Shown piece after piece: positions 46,784-60,287 of a DNA stretch of 64,000 nt. A program made the position numbers and the translations under genes. The DNA lies in assembly GCA_035236585.1 (NCBI GenBank), contig CP141127.1, positions 47,072,001 through 47,136,000 on the forward strand, given 5' to 3'. The notes beneath the pieces were generated by a model. That model was given only the letters and a program-made list of their open reading frames with translations. It was not told the DNA's origin and ran no database searches. Position 1 is the first letter of the stretch, and the number at the start of each line of letters is the position of its first letter. This DNA comes from Warburgia ugandensis (Eukaryota > Streptophyta > Magnoliopsida > Canellales > Canellaceae).

Positions 46784-48676
46784 ACATCACCATAAATTTA
46801 TAATGTTTGTACTATGTTCTGAATGCAGTTTTGGGTATATCTTCACCTTTGATACACAGTTGATGATATCCTGATCTAAGTCAATTTTGGAAAAGACCTT
46901 AGTAGATTGGAGTTGATCAAAGAGATCATCAATGCGGGGTAGAAGGTATCTATTTTTTATTGTTTCATTGTTCAACATTCGATAATCGATACATAACCTC
47001 ATAGACCGATCTTTCTTTTTCACAAATATCACTGGTGCTCCCCATGGTGAACTATTTGGGTCAGATAAACCCTTTGTCCAACAATTCCTACAGTTGATTC
47101 TTCAATTCCCTTAACTTAGCTGGGTCCATTCTATAGGGTGCTTTAGAAATTGGAGTTGTATCAGGAATTACTTCGATGGTAAACTCAATTTCCCTATGGG
47201 GTGGTAAACCTATGAGTTCTTCAGGAAACACATCTTGGAATTCCCTAACTATGTCGATTTCTTCTATCTTGAACTATTCAACATCTAAAGCAACTATAGT
47301 TGCTAAAAATGCCTGACATCCCTTGGACACATATTTGGCAGCCTTCATAGCTGATATGATGGATTTGTTCGAGTCATTTGGTCTCCCATGCAATATTAGT
47401 GTTTCTTCTCCTAGTATGTTAAAAGTGATTTTCTTTTTACTGCAATCCATAATTACCCAGTATTTTGTTAGCCAATCCATACCTAGTAGTATGTCAAAAT
47501 CTACCATGTGTAGTAAAATGAGATCTATATCCATTCTTTTCCCCCATACTTCAATAGATACATCTTGAAGATATTCCTGTAGTCTAATTGTTTTACCCAC
47601 TGGTGTTATCACATCTAGATAGAATCCCAATTTCTTCACTATCAATTGTGTACTATATGCAAATACCTGATATGAACGAATGGTCAATCCAGAATCAAAC
47701 AGTACTTTGGCATGGTGATTGGATACTAGCAATGTACCTTTAATAACTACATTAGGTGTTCTAGCCTCTCCATCAATAATGGCGAACACCCTTGATGACA
47801 TGGTACATTCTCAAGTTGTGCATCCTTAACTGCCAATGGTTTATTGCAGTTATGAGAGATATGCCCTAACTCGGAGCAATCGTAAGATTTGTAGGAGGTT
47901 GTGGTGGTTGTGGCACAAGATTGGGACACACATTGCCTGGATGATATACTCTGCATTTGGGGCATGGTCTCTGTTTAGCTTGATTCCCCTAATGTGTAGA
48001 AGGCCTGAAGTTGTTTGGTAGTCTGTTGCCCTTCTTGAAGGGTTTTTGATGATAATTGCCTCCTCCTCCAAATCTAGTGAATATGTTTTTCTTATAATCT
48101 TCTTCGAATTCAGAGGCCATCTTGACACACTCGATCATGGTCATAGGTTTGGTTCCTAGCACCTTCGTTCTTAGCCCTGGGTTTAACCCTTCCATTAAAT
48201 GATCCCTAATATGTCTTTTGGTGTCACATATATGGCTTGTAAATCTCTTCAGTTGAATGAACTTATTTTCATAATCAACATCTGAAAGGTTTCCTTCTCA
48301 CAAATCGAGGAACTCCTCCTTTTGGACTTGCAAATGGCCTGGGAAATATTTGTTGTTAGAACTTTCCTTAAAATTTCTTTAGGATTGGAGAAGAATTCCT
48401 TTGTGTTGATCTCCACCAGAAAATCACTTCTTGCTTTCATATATATGTGGCCAACTTGACCTTCAGATCCTTAGGAGTCCTCAATACACTAAAAGGTCTT
48501 CTCTACTTCATAGATAAATTCTTCAGCTTTCTCGACATCATCCTTGCCATTGTAGCTGATAACCATCTTCTGGAACCTTTCCACCATCTTGTCTATCTTT
48601 TCAGGGATCAATTAAGAGGTTCCTAACACTCCACTAGGTACAAGTGCAGAATTATCCTGTACTGGAGTTGGAACAT
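46784..48676 (-). pseudogene. Chromovirus H, middle block (gag C-terminus, protease, RT N-terminus)
   Basis: Minus sense, from the right: VQDNSALVPSGV and IDKMVERFQKM (48650-48580); MEGLNPGLRTKVLGTKPMTM and KMASEFEEDYKK (48195-48090); a zinc knuckle with SYDCSELGHISHNCNKPLA (first Cys lost, about 47890-47840). Protease follows with RVFAIIDGEARTPNVVIKGT, KVLFDSGLTIRSY (D-S-G present) and DFDILLGMDWLTKYWVIMDC (47801-47440). After a linker, RT begins with [40 protein letters not shown] (47032-46870) and ends at HYKFMVMS, where element C inserted. RT continues at 33219. Several frameshifts. The gag start is at 60509, separated by element D. Confidence 0.9.
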
Positions 48677-50281
48677 TGTGACGACTAGGGTTTTTGTTAC
48701 ACATTTTGTAATACATTTTTCAAAGGCAGGGCCCATAATAGTAAAAAAAATTCGCAAAACAAAGCAGCAGAAATTCTTTTGTTTAGAACCTGATTTGAAA
48801 ACCCTAAGTCATCACTTCATACATAACATAAGTAGAATTTTGTACATGATAAAATTCCATTGAAGGAATATAATTTTATTAAATTCCAGAATCCATCCAA
48901 TGGTTCATAGTACAACCTAGGTATCAGTACAATACTTGTCCAAATTACATAATCCAAACTTCAAAGCTCACCATACAATAAAAACTCTTAATACAATTCA
49001 ATGCTCAAAATTAAAAATACATGTCTTCAAGGGATATAGATCTTATAAAGAAGATCGGATAGTCCATTTTGGACTGTCCAATCAATTCCTCTTCAATCAA
49101 GGGCTCATAACTTGATAAAATTTCTTATAAATTCTACCCCAGGGGTTTTGGACCCATCTGAATCGTTTGGATGGCTCAAATTTTCCATTTGAGCCCTCCA
49201 TCATACAGAAATGAAGGGTTCTTATCCTTACTTAATTTTTATAATTTTTAACTTAAAACTAATTTTAAAAAAATAAAAATTATATAAAATAACATGAAAT
49301 AAATATGGAAAGAGTTTCCACCTACCTGATTATAGAAAAACATAGGTTTTGCATCCCAATTTTAAACAAATATTCCATTGGTGATAAGATCACCTGATAA
49401 CCGCTTGTTTTGTGACTTTCCATTGATTGCACTGCTGTATCTTGAAATTTCTTTTGAAATTTTTTAGATAACGTAGTCTAGGACAATATGAATGGGGGAA
49501 TTTATAAGATTTGATTTGGAATAGAGTACCTAACTGAATTTAGGTCTATTGTTCCAATCAAGGGAGAGGAGAGAGATAGTAAAAGAAGAGAGGTTTTTGG
49601 GAGTTTTAGAAATTTGGGAATGAATCTAGATTTAGATTTTTAGGGGAAGCAAGATAATTTTTTTGGAATTTTAACAAAAATTTTTGGAGGATTTTTGGGT
49701 GTGTATTTATAGATGTTTTTGAATTTTTTTTCATAATTACTAATAATAATTATGTTTTAATTCTTTTGAATATTAAATTAACACTGGATCCTCCACTACC
49801 ACCTCCTTCTCCACTATCAGCTGGTAGTGGTTATGACCACTCAGTATATGTTTTCTGGCCGTTGGATTCATTTGTGGGCCCCACAGAAGTGTGAAAGGAC
49901 CATTTTGTCCTTTTATGGAGAAAAATTCATTTTACTCTCCCGAACATGGAATTGAGAGTACATAGTGGCGCTGGAATCATATTTCTCAGGACATTCTAAA
50001 TATTAAAGTCTTAGATCTTGATTATGGGTCAAATTACCATTTTACCCTTTTATTCATAAAAATAGAGAAATTTAATGAATTTTCATTTTAACTCGGAATT
50101 GAATGTACTTAGTGCCATTTCGGTCGGTTTTTCTAGTACATTCATAATTTATAAGTTTAAATCATGTTTTAATCTCTATAAAAATAGAATTTCCAATAAC
50201 GTAATATTCCAGCCTAGAATTTTTGAAAATTCAAACTAAATTGATTTTCTCAATCAATTTACAAAAGTTGGGGTTATTACA
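48677..50281 (-). repeat. 3' LTR of D, with ~3.1-kb deletion
   Basis: Minus-sense TGTAATAACCCC at 50281 to ...CGTCACA at 48677. It matches 52922-53285 and 59085-60287 of the 5' LTR but jumps between them at about 49037, so the centre is missing. Confidence 0.9.
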
Positions 50282-51640
50282 ATCTTCTCCCCTTATAATA
50301 ATTTCATCCGCAAAATTCGTATTTCAACTTAATTATGAATTTTCATTAACTCATTCATAAGTTTGCTCATGTGGCCTTGCCACTTAAGGAGACCTCCTTT
50401 TCCTTTCATTCATAGTTCATGTTACCTTCTCCTCTGAGATAAGGAGCATATTTTGAGGTCATAAACACACATCTCACTAATAATGCTAATGCATTAATTA
50501 CTTATCCTAATTCTTTGCAAGACTTTCTAAAAGGATTAATAAATATTAGTTGAGTTATCCTTTTGTTTAAAACTTCCTATAAATTCTACTAATCTTTCAT
50601 TGTAATACTTCAATTTTCTCTATTCCATCTTCTATTGCTCATTCTTATCCTCATCCAATTTATATAAGCTTTAGCATATCTTTCCTTATATGAATAATCC
50701 TATCATATTGAGTTGATTCTTAATTACAAACTAATGTTCTAATAATAATCTTCCAATATTGGTTTATAGACATTTATTTCTCATGATTATTTCAAAATCA
50801 ATGTATTCTATATTCCGTAATTAATTCAACATCACTAAATCTATCATATAAATAGAATGAATATCTCTAATTTCATCATATTAATATCCTTATTCATTTA
50901 TATGTCTTCACTTTCCATTCTATCATCAATGCCAATTATAGTCCATAATTATTTGCATATTTCAATTCTATCATATAGTTAAATCAATATTCCTCTAAAT
51001 TTTATCTCCTTATTTATCTTTATTAAAAATATTTTTATTCACCAATTTTCAATATATTTACCTATCTCCTTAAATTCTTCTCAAGTAAGATCTTCTCTAT
51101 TTTGATGATTAAATACTTTAACTAATTGTCATAATACTATAGCAATTGTAATTCTTACATTCATATTTATTATTAATTTTGAATTTTGTAATAATTCTTA
51201 GGTTTTATTTTTTGTATCTATTTCCTTTCCTATAAAGGTTGAAATTGATCCCTCCTATTTATTTCTATCATATTTTCCAATTTATATTTTGTTTCTCTTA
51301 AATTCCACTATTCTACTTAGTATAAGTGAATAATGATTTTATACTAGTGTTGATGTATTTTATTTCTGCACATATATATTTATTTCATATTTCAGGCTAA
51401 ACCTGAATATCACATACTACACCATTATATGTACTTATTTTTATTATTTGTTTCTATAACTCACTATTCATATATTGGAATTATTAACTTACTAAGCAAT
51501 ACTCCTAGTTATTTCGCTATGTAGTATTTACCTGTACTTTACTATTCCTTCATACTTTAATTCTTTCTATACTCATACTCAACTACAATTATTTTATTCT
51601 TATATCAAAAATACTTTGGCAAGTAATGTACCTTCTATCT
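50282..51640 (-). other. AT-rich, noncoding 3' internal region of D
   Basis: The first 40 bases hold the pre-LTR signature in minus sense (aattttgcggatgaaatta, then ataaggggagaagat). The remaining 1.3 kb is very AT-rich, stop-dense in all frames, and shows no pol motif, although this is where protease to integrase should lie. Confidence 0.75.
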
Positions 51641-52792
51641 TTGCATTGGACGAATCAGCCTAGCCATTGGTGATAGCGAATACCATTCCTTGATGCTGAA
51701 GGATATTCTCCGGATTCATCTCCTTAACTACCAAAGGTTTGTTGCACTTATTGGCAATGCGCCCAATTTCCAGGCAATTATAACATATGATAGGGGGCCT
51801 TTGTTGTATTAGAGTAGGACACATATTTCCAAGGTGGAACCTTCTACATTTGACATGGCTTTCTTTCTATATGATTTCTTGGACGTCCAAAATTGTTTAA
51901 GGGTCTCTTGCCCTTCTTAAAAGACCTTTGATTATAGTTCCCTCCTTCACCAAATTTAGTGATTTGATTCTTTCGTAATTCCTCTTCAAACTTTGAAGCC
52001 ATCACCACACAATTTGCCAAAGTCGTGGGTTTAGTACACATTACCTTCACCTTCAACTCTGGGTGCAGCCCTTCGATGAACCGATTCATTGTGTGTGTTT
52101 TAGTGTTACTCACATGAGTCACAAATCTCCTTAACTACATAAATTTATTATCGTACTCTACCACTGACATGTTTCCTTGTCTAAGTTCTAAAAACTTAAT
52201 CAGCTTTCCTAGTTGTACATGAGTAGGGAAATATTTGTGGATGAAAACTTCCTTAAATTCCTCCCATGTAGCATCTTCAGAATTTGAGAAGAAGGTATTG
52301 TTAGTTGTTCTTCACTAAAATGTACCTTCTTGCTTTAATAGATAGGTGGAAAATTTAACCTTCAACTCTGGAGGAGTATGCAGTGCACTGAAAGTCCTTT
52401 CTATTTCATATATCCATTCCTTAGCCTTCACAACTTCACCCTTTCCATTATACCCTGTAGCCATCTTTTGAAATCTCTCCATTATTTTGTCAACCTCCTC
52501 TGGGGTTAATGGAGAATTTCTAGCTTCTCCACTTGGTACAAGGGAAGATTGACCTTGTACCAGTGTGGGAGTATCTGGTGTTGGTGTATTATGTCTCACA
52601 TCAGGTTGAGCCTCAGCCTGAGTACTTAGTATCTCTATCGGAGGCGATAAACTTTGGGGTTGTTGAATGTGAGGAAGAAGGTTCCTCAATACTCTTGTTA
52701 CCATCTCTTCCACATTATCCATTGTTAATCTCTCCATATTATCTTTTGGAGTATTTTGAGCTGTTTGCCTTGTAATTCTCTTTGGTGGCATC
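51641..52792 (-). pseudogene. Element D gag and start of protease
   Basis: The gag start MPPKRITRQTAQNTPKDNME (52792; an in-frame ATG lies 15 bases further out) closely resembles H's gag start MPPKRTTRRIAQSELENVME. Then VEEMVTRVLRNLLPHIQQPQ, TPDTPTLVQGQSSLVPSGEA and KIMERFQKMATGYNGKGEVV follow. The core breaks near 52315 and resumes MTHVSNTKTHTMNRFIEGLH (52122) with TTLANCVVMASKFEEELRKN. A zinc knuckle CYNCLEIGRIANKC (His replaced by Arg) lies near 51785-51740, and GMVFAITNG and IEGTLLAKVFL near 51690-51610 are the protease lead-in. There is nothing after that. At least one stop and one frameshift. Confidence 0.9.
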
Positions 52793-52908
52793 TGCTCATA
52801 AACCAAAATTTCTATTAGTATTCTATACAGCTATTTCTATCTTAATCTAAAATTGGATTATCATCTTCATATTGGACATAAGGGTACTGTACTGTGATTG
52901 GATGAATG

Positions 52909-52920
52909 GCTTGATACCAA
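52909..52920 (-). other. Primer binding site of D (decayed)
   Basis: Minus sense ttggtatcaagcc directly after the LTR end; TGGTATCAGAGC with a change at the GAG. Confidence 0.75.
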
Positions 52921-53814
52921 CTGTGACAACCTAGGTTTTTGTAACACATTTGGTAATACATTTTTCAAAGGCAGGGCCCTTAGTAGTAAACTTTTTTTGC
53001 AAAACAACGCAGCCAAAATTTTTTTCTTTAGAACTTGTTTTGAAAACCCCAACTCATCACTTCATACATAACATAAGTAAAATTTTTGTAAAAGATAAAA
53101 TTCCATTGATGGAATATACTTTTATTAAATTCCAGAATCCATCTAGTGGTTCACAGTGCAGCCCAGGTATCAGTACAATACTTGTCCAATTACATAATCC
53201 AAATTTCAACGCTCACCATACAATAAAAACTCTCAATATAATACAATGCTCTCAATTAAAAATACATGTCTTCATGGGATATACATTGATTGATTATTCT
53301 TCTAAGTCTTCTTATGTCTTGAGCTCCTCATTCTCCTTCTCTATATTAGAGATATTTTAAACATTGAAACATTTACAATATCTCAACAAGCTATGCTTGG
53401 TAGGGGATTTAAGAAGCATAATAATTTGATAGTATAATCCTAATACTTCATAATCCCATTATTCATACTCATGGATCAATCTCTTTACTTTGTCATATAT
53501 GTAAATCCTTACACATACATACTATATACTTTGTATAGATATATATATGGTCAAAACCGTGAAAATTTGTTAATAACTCAAAACATAATCATACACAATT
53601 TATATTGAGTTGATCGATCATCCAGACTCTACCGGACATACTCCCTCATTTGGGCAGTATCGGTAATCCATGATTACCCAGCATCTCATCATGCCATATC
53701 TTAAGGCATTTCACTATGTCATGGATTATAATGCAAAAATACTCAAAGGACTACTATGCCTACAGTCAGAATCCGTACCAGCACACCCAGATAACTGCCC
53801 AATAATCCACCTAT

Positions 53815-56447
53815 ACCATTGTGACGACCCGGGTTTTTATATGATGCAATTTTGATAAAAAGACGAGATCTCTTATTTTATAAGTATGAAATGCACGAAA
53901 ATCTTTTTCTTTTGGAAAACAATCTTTCATAAAAACCCCGAGTGTCAAAACACAATTCTCAAATTATCTAGCCATGGCAAAGTTAAAAAATCATTATTCC
54001 CAAGAACGTGATAGTCACAGCCCCAGCTATTAGAGAGTAACTACAATCAAGTAACATTGAAAGATAAGGTGGGGGTTTACTTGCACTTAGTCTGGGTGTC
54101 TCCTAGTGCAAGCGTTCCTTGCCCTTAAGTATTTACTTTGTGTCTGAAAAATGTTGAGGATTGGGTGAGTATATACTATACTCAGTAGCAGCCCATCACT
54201 ACTAGTTTTATAATGCATGAGACGTTTTAAAATCATATGCTCTTTCAAAACATGTGCATGTCTGAATACTCAAGTTCAATATTGATATCAAAATCCATTG
54301 TCAAAATGAAATACTAACGACTTAAAGGATCACATAATCCAAAATCGAAAGTATCATATACATATATATCATAACATTATGATATGCATAAGATTCTTCA
54401 TTGAATCCAACTCATGGATATCTAGTATGGCATGGTCGACCAACCTCATATCATGCCATATGCAATGCAAATAACTCCACAAAACCATAGGGTCCAACTA
54501 TGCCCATGACCTCCTCGTCGTGTGGTCCCCAGGTACTTGAGGAAACTCGGTCATAGCCTCCACGGGGCCTATGACAGGTCGAGCCAGTGCCGTGACACCA
54601 GTGGTAGCACCCTGTACCACATGCAGTCGACGTAGGGACGTTGCCTCTTTTTGGGCATGGTACCCATCCACCTAATAGTGGTAGAGGCTGCGTGGCCAAT
54701 CCAGACCCCTTGGCATAGCACCCACGAGCTTACTAGCCCAAATCACACAAGATCAAACAAGCGAAAAATCTCTTTTTCAAAACCTATCCTCTTTGGGTCC
54801 CTCACAACTGCCTGGCCCTCGGCACTCCAGCATCTTTTGGCAACCCTCAAGGACATGCAATTTTTTGCAAGAACTTAATGCTCGCAAATCATGCAATGTA
54901 TGAAATAGTTTGCAAAACATATTTATGCATAATGCATATGCAATTATTTACAAAACATGTCTATGCATAAAGCATTTATCACATGCATGCTGAATTAAGT
55001 CATGCTAAACAAGTCATATACTTAAAACCTGTGTTCTCAAACAATAATAGTTCTTTTAAAAGAGTCTAGTAGTGATAGAGCACCTACCTGGCTAGGTCGC
55101 ATTAACCCTTTTGTCCTCGTACGCTCTTGAACATGGTTTGGGGAATCAAGGTTAGTTTGGCCCATATTTTATGGGTTTTAAAGTAGTTGGTCTTATCACT
55201 TAAGCATTAAGGGTCCATCCCTATGCCTATGGGTGTCCTAAGGTCCTAATTGGGCCTTGGTATCATTAGTTTTCTAAGGGTCTAGCGGCCACGCTCCACA
55301 ATGTTATTCTAAGGGTCATGCCTCCCTTTAATTGGGCCTTGATCAAGAATTTTATAGTTTGGGTCTGTCCACGTCGTCGACACAGACACAACGCCTTTTG
55401 CGGTGCCTCAATCGGAGCTCTAGATCTCACGTTATAAGTGTTTTAGTGTCGCACGTACATAAGAGCCTTAAGAGTGAAAAGGCGGAATGCTAGGGCGTTG
55501 CGCGTCAGCGTCATGCGCCCCGGCTTCCTTAAGGAAGGAGAAAACCCCGTTTCGCTAGCGCTACGCATCTACAGTGTGCGCCTCAGCAGGCGCGTCTGCA
55601 GACGTGCCAGGTTTTCCCGCCCGACTCTCTCTTTTGCGGGCGCGTCCCCGGACGTGCCCGTTTGGTTTTTTCCAAACGGGTCGACGTGTTACGTTCCGAC
55701 TGGAACGTCCTATTCGTTGGGGAATCGGGGCATCCTCAGGACACCCTGGTTCGACCCTGTCGAACCAGTGCGGCCTAGGGAACGTCCCTGGGTCATTGGT
55801 GGCTCTCCAGGGCTCCATTTTGTATGATTTTTCATGCAAAAACCTAGGGAAATTGATCTTAGAACTACTTTGAAGATGGGTTTTGAGGGATCTTGGGCAT
55901 ACTTGGCTCGTTGCTGGATTTTTCTCCTTGTTTCCCCTCTAGGTCACTCCTCTACAACAGGTTTTCTTCAACCTTTTGGGCTGCAATTAGAGGCGCCCAA
56001 GAGCTCTATTTATAGAGCTATGAGAGGGTTCTGGAGGGAGCTCTCACATCCTTTGAATGGCGGTGGAGAAACCTCCAGAATGGCGGTGATTTCTCCTCCA
56101 ATCACCTCCATTCTAGAACCCTCTAGGAGGTTGAAGATGAAAGGTGCCTGTATCAAAACGGGCCCCTGTGTTTTGCAGGGTAAATCCGTTTTTTGTAAAT
56201 ATTACATTTTTGCCCCTGAACTTCAAAGGCCATAACTTGCTCATTTTAACTCTGTTTTGAGTGATTTTGGTCTCGTTGGATTCCTTTTTCTGAGACGCAC
56301 CTAATGGTACCATTTTCAAGACCAAATTTCTGGGGTTCAGTCAAGGTAAATAGTGAAATGACGAAAATGCCCTTATCTTCAAAAACTGATCTTTTCATTG
56401 CTTAACTTGGAATTTCAATATTACAAAATTGGAGTCATTACAACCAT
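53815..56447 (-). mobile_element. Solo LTR of family C (C2) inside D's 5' LTR
   Basis: Minus-sense TGTAATGACTCC at 56442 to ...ACCCGGGTCGTCACA at 53820 (2623 bp), flanked by accat at 53815-53819 and 56443-56447. The uninterrupted equivalent of the site exists in LTR E at about 20668-20690 (ccacctataccatccttgg), confirming the boundaries. It carries the TATA/inverted repeat at 56002-56019 and the hairpin array at about 55593-55841. Length is almost the same as the 3' LTR of C. Confidence 0.95.
55593..55841 (-). repeat. Hairpin array of solo LTR C2
   Basis: Inverted repeats: 55593-55604 (12-bp palindrome cgtctgcagacg); 55638-55647 with 55650-55659 (one mismatch); 55657-55665 with 55672-55680 (9 bp perfect); 55691-55697 with 55702-55708; 55746-55753 with 55761-55768; 55818-55826 with 55833-55841 (one mismatch). 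Order matches the array at 44750-45000 read in the opposite direction. Confidence 0.9.
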
Positions 56448-59400
56448 CCTTGGTGGAAATTACAACATCCATGTCTGTATGGGGGGACCATGGCTGTCAT
56501 AGCAGCGGCTTTCCCATAATTGCCCCACCCAACTTTTAGCCTCACTTAGGCTTGGTATCCATATCATAACATGTTTCAGAGAGCGGGTGGCTAAAACCTA
56601 CTAACTTTCCTAGCATAGCATCCCTAGGCATATGACTATTTAAAACAAAACCACAAGCCATCATGCTTGTATGTAAAGTAATTTTTATACATATTAGACG
56701 ATCTGTCTATTTACTTAGGGCTGGAATATCTTCTAGCCCCCTATTCACTTAGAGTATTTTGCTCAATTCTAACTTAACCATTTCATATGTGTTTTGGTTG
56801 GATCATAAGGGTTTCACATGATTTAATACAAGTATTAACATTACACTTGTCAACATTTCTAGACATAAGATCATGTATTCAACATGTACATCCCATGTAG
56901 ATGCATTCATAAAATCCTCCCGCCTTCAAGTAGTGATCCATCTCTTCAGATCTTCCTTGATCTTGATTGATGTATGTAATTTGTAAATCCATACATATTG
57001 TCAATATATTTATACAATCTGAATAATCCTACATTTTTTCATCATATCTATATTCCTTGTCTAATCTTGTCCTTTGATATAAAAGATTTGATCTTGTGTC
57101 CTATCATGATCTATCTTTCTCAAATAGTATTGATTCTATTGATTAATAGATATGATGGTTAGAATGATCTTTTAATCTTTCAAATCCAAGTATTTTCTAT
57201 TCTAAGTCTTTGTGTATTCCTTTCTTTGATCTTGATCTTTCATAGATCCTTTGATCAACAATTTATACTTGTTAATAAAGATCAAGGGCTTAGATCTTCT
57301 ATCATCTAGTTCTTCTTTGATCTAAGTTCAGTTCTTTGATCATCCCTGAGGAGGAGGATCTTGTTTCTCTTCCTCGAATCACATTTCATCAAGGGTTCGG
57401 ATCTTCTATTCTATTTGATATAAATTGCAATCAATATCTATATATATCATCATCATCAAGAAGTATTCATTTCTTTTTATTGTTCTTAATCATTCAAGAT
57501 CCCATGGATCTTGTTTGATCATCATTGTTTTACTTACAATTTTTATTAGGGTTAGGTAATTTACTAACCTTTTATGCTCTTTATTATTATTATTATTCAA
57601 CTAGCTAATGTTTTACTAGTTGAAGATGTCTTATTCCATTCTAAGTCTCAATAGCTCCTCTTATTTCTAATTGACTAAGGCTTACTAGCTAAATGGCTGA
57701 ACACAAAGTGGTTACTTCAATTCGCATGTAAGGAGGCATTTAGAGCTCACAAACGTCAATGGAAGGTAGGGGAAGAGTGAAGCTCTATTAGAGAACCCCC
57801 TTAACCACCATGTTCAGCATTCACTAGAGTGCCCTTAGCTCAACCTTTCATAAGGTTCCTGTGAGCATTTTAACCTTAAGTACTCTTTCTAATTGATTTA
57901 TTATTCTCCCATTTTGGGCCAAGGATTTGATAATCCTTATATTGTCCTACTAACTATAGGCCTTACCAATATTAAGTCAAAGTCATTCACTCATCTTAAT
58001 TGTCCATCAATCTCTATATTCCATTAGTTTACATTTTTGGTGATTTATGCTCGTCATATCTTAACAACTACTTAACAATTGAATCTACTAATAAAATTTG
58101 ACAACAATTAAATCATAAACTTCAAAGCATAAATCCAATATAAATTTAATAACTATCTATACTAACATGCTTCCTATGAATGTCACTTAACCTAATAGAA
58201 TAAAACTATACTTAAACTAGCATGATCCTAAGTTATGAAACACATGAAATTTTACTACTAATCTAATGGAATCATGCTAAAATCTCAAATTTAAACTAAC
58301 ATGGCCTAAGATAATTAAATCTACCAACCTACTAACAAACTAATAACATTAGAGCATAGCATGCTAAAATTTAAGAATTACACTATCATGCTTCCTACTT
58401 TATAACATAAATCACATTTACAATTCTATTATCTAATAAAAGATAATTAAACTAATTAGATTATGATTATTAGAAACTTTTACTTATGATCCAATCATTA
58501 GATTTTAGATCTTTTCCTTTAGATCAATGCTTTTAATTACATTTAGGGCTTTTACTTCATTAATGTCCAAAGATCATATCCATTTGTTTTTGTCACATTT
58601 AATCCATGATCTGACTATATTCCATCATAATCCCATTCATTCAATCCATCTGAAGGGTTTGATCATGCTTGATTTTATTGATCAAGTGGGTCCCTTTGTA
58701 TTTTTAGGGTTTTTCTACCATAAAGGGTAGATTCCTCATTTTATGTTAGATTTGTCAAAATAGATCATGCATATTACTTGATTTCAACATTATATCATCA
58801 TTGCATTAGATCCCCAAGATCTGATCATCTCAAATATTGAAGATCATGAAATTTAGAAGCTTAATTCCGAAAAATAAAAAGTTTCTTGAATATTTTTTTA
58901 TCAATTTTATGGTTTAAGAACAAAATAGACATTACAAGCTTTCCAAGGGTCCAGATTTGATTTGGGCCCAACAAAATGGACGGTCCTGATTAGTCGGGTG
59001 GAGCAGGTCTAGTCAGGCAGAGCGGTTGCCGTGCTCCTATAGGGCGCGTTTCTATGTGGCATCCCCAGAGCTCGATCTTATAAAGAAGATTGGACAGTCC
59101 ATTTTGGATTGTCCAATCAACTCCTCTTTAATCAAGGGCTCAAAACTTGATAAAATTTCTTGAAAATTCTACCCTAGGGATTTTGGACCCATCTGATTCG
59201 ATTGGATGGCTCAGATTTTCCATCTGAGTCCTCCATCATACAGAAATGAAGGGTTCTTTTCCTCACTTAATTTTTATAATTTTTAACTTAAAACTAATTT
59301 TAGAAAATAAAAATTATATAAAATAACATGAAATAAATATGGGAAGAGTTGTCACCTACCTAATTGGAGAAAAACATAGGTTTTGTAGCCCAATTTTAAA

Positions 59401-60287
59401 GAAATATTCCGTTGATGATAAGATCGCCTGACAACCTCTTGTTTTGTGAATTTTCATTGATTGCACTATTGAATCTTGAAATTTATTTTGGGGTTTTTTA
59501 GATAAGGTAGTCTAGGACAATATGAATGGAAGGATTTCTGAGATTTGATTTGTAATAGAGTGCCTAATTGAATTTAGGTCTCATGTTCCAATCTAGAGAG
59601 AGGAGAGAGAAAGTCAAAGAAGAGAGGTTTTTGGGAGTTTTGGAAATTTGGGAATGAATCTAGATTTGGATTTTTAGGGGAAGTAAGATAATTTTGTGGG
59701 AATTTTAATGAACATTTTTGGAGGATTTTTGGGGGTGTATTTATAGACGTTTTTGAATTTTTCATAATTACTTATAGTAATTATGTTTTAATTCTTTTGA
59801 ATATTTTAACATTGGATCCTCCACTACCACCTCCTTCTCTACTATCAGATGGTAGTAGTTTTGGCCGTTGGATTCATTTGTGGGCCCCATGGAGGTGTGA
59901 AAGGACCATTTTGCCCTTTTGTGGAGAAAAGTCCATTTTATTCTCCCGAGCTCGGAATTGAGCATACTTAATTGCATTGGAATCATATTTTTGAGTACAT
60001 TCAAAATATTGAAGAGTTAGATCTTGGTTACATGTAAAATTACCATTTTTCCCTTTTATTCATTAAAATGGAGGAAATTATCAATTTTTCATTTTAACTC
60101 AGAATTGAACGTACTTAGTGTCATTTCGATTGATTCTTTTAGTACATTCATAATTTATAAGTTTTGATTAATGTTTAATCTCTATAAAAATAGAATTTCC
60201 AATAACCTAATATTCTAGCCCAAAATTTCTAAAAATTCAAATTAAATTGATTTTCTTAATAAATTTACAAAAATTGGGGTTATTACA

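Larger units (their letters stand above)
48677..60287 (-). mobile_element. Family-B chromovirus D, gag-only, nested in H's gag
   Basis: Minus orientation. The 5' LTR is 52922-60287 (about 4.74 kb once the solo LTR inside it is subtracted) and the 3' LTR is 48677-50281 (1.6 kb, large deletion). A recognisable primer site and gag lie in 50282-52921, but no RT, RNase H or integrase. H's gag is split exactly at the two ends: GPSTSI...DT at 60288 and PTPVQD at 48676. The presumed duplications (minus sense atact and atgtt) differ by two transitions, consistent with age. D is also larger than expected because of the solo C LTR at 53820-56442. Confidence 0.9.
52922..60287 (-). repeat. 5' LTR of D, interrupted by solo LTR C2
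   Basis: Minus-sense start TGTAATAACCCC at 60287, end ...GTTGTCACA at 52922. It aligns with the solo B LTR at 35800-40212 in long stretches (e.g. 57720-57800 with 38140-38215). The interruption at 53820-56442 is another family. The ORF-like stretches (57336-57518, 58527-58730, 59768-60004) are noncoding. Confidence 0.9.

Noticed and set aside
55474-56235. Overlapping 90-133 codon frames in the solo C2 LTR
   Set aside because: Same reason: LTR interior, overlapping frames on both strands, no domain.
53820-56442. Full element rather than solo LTR
   Set aside because: Starts and ends as a single LTR with matching 5-bp duplications and has no primer site or internal genes.
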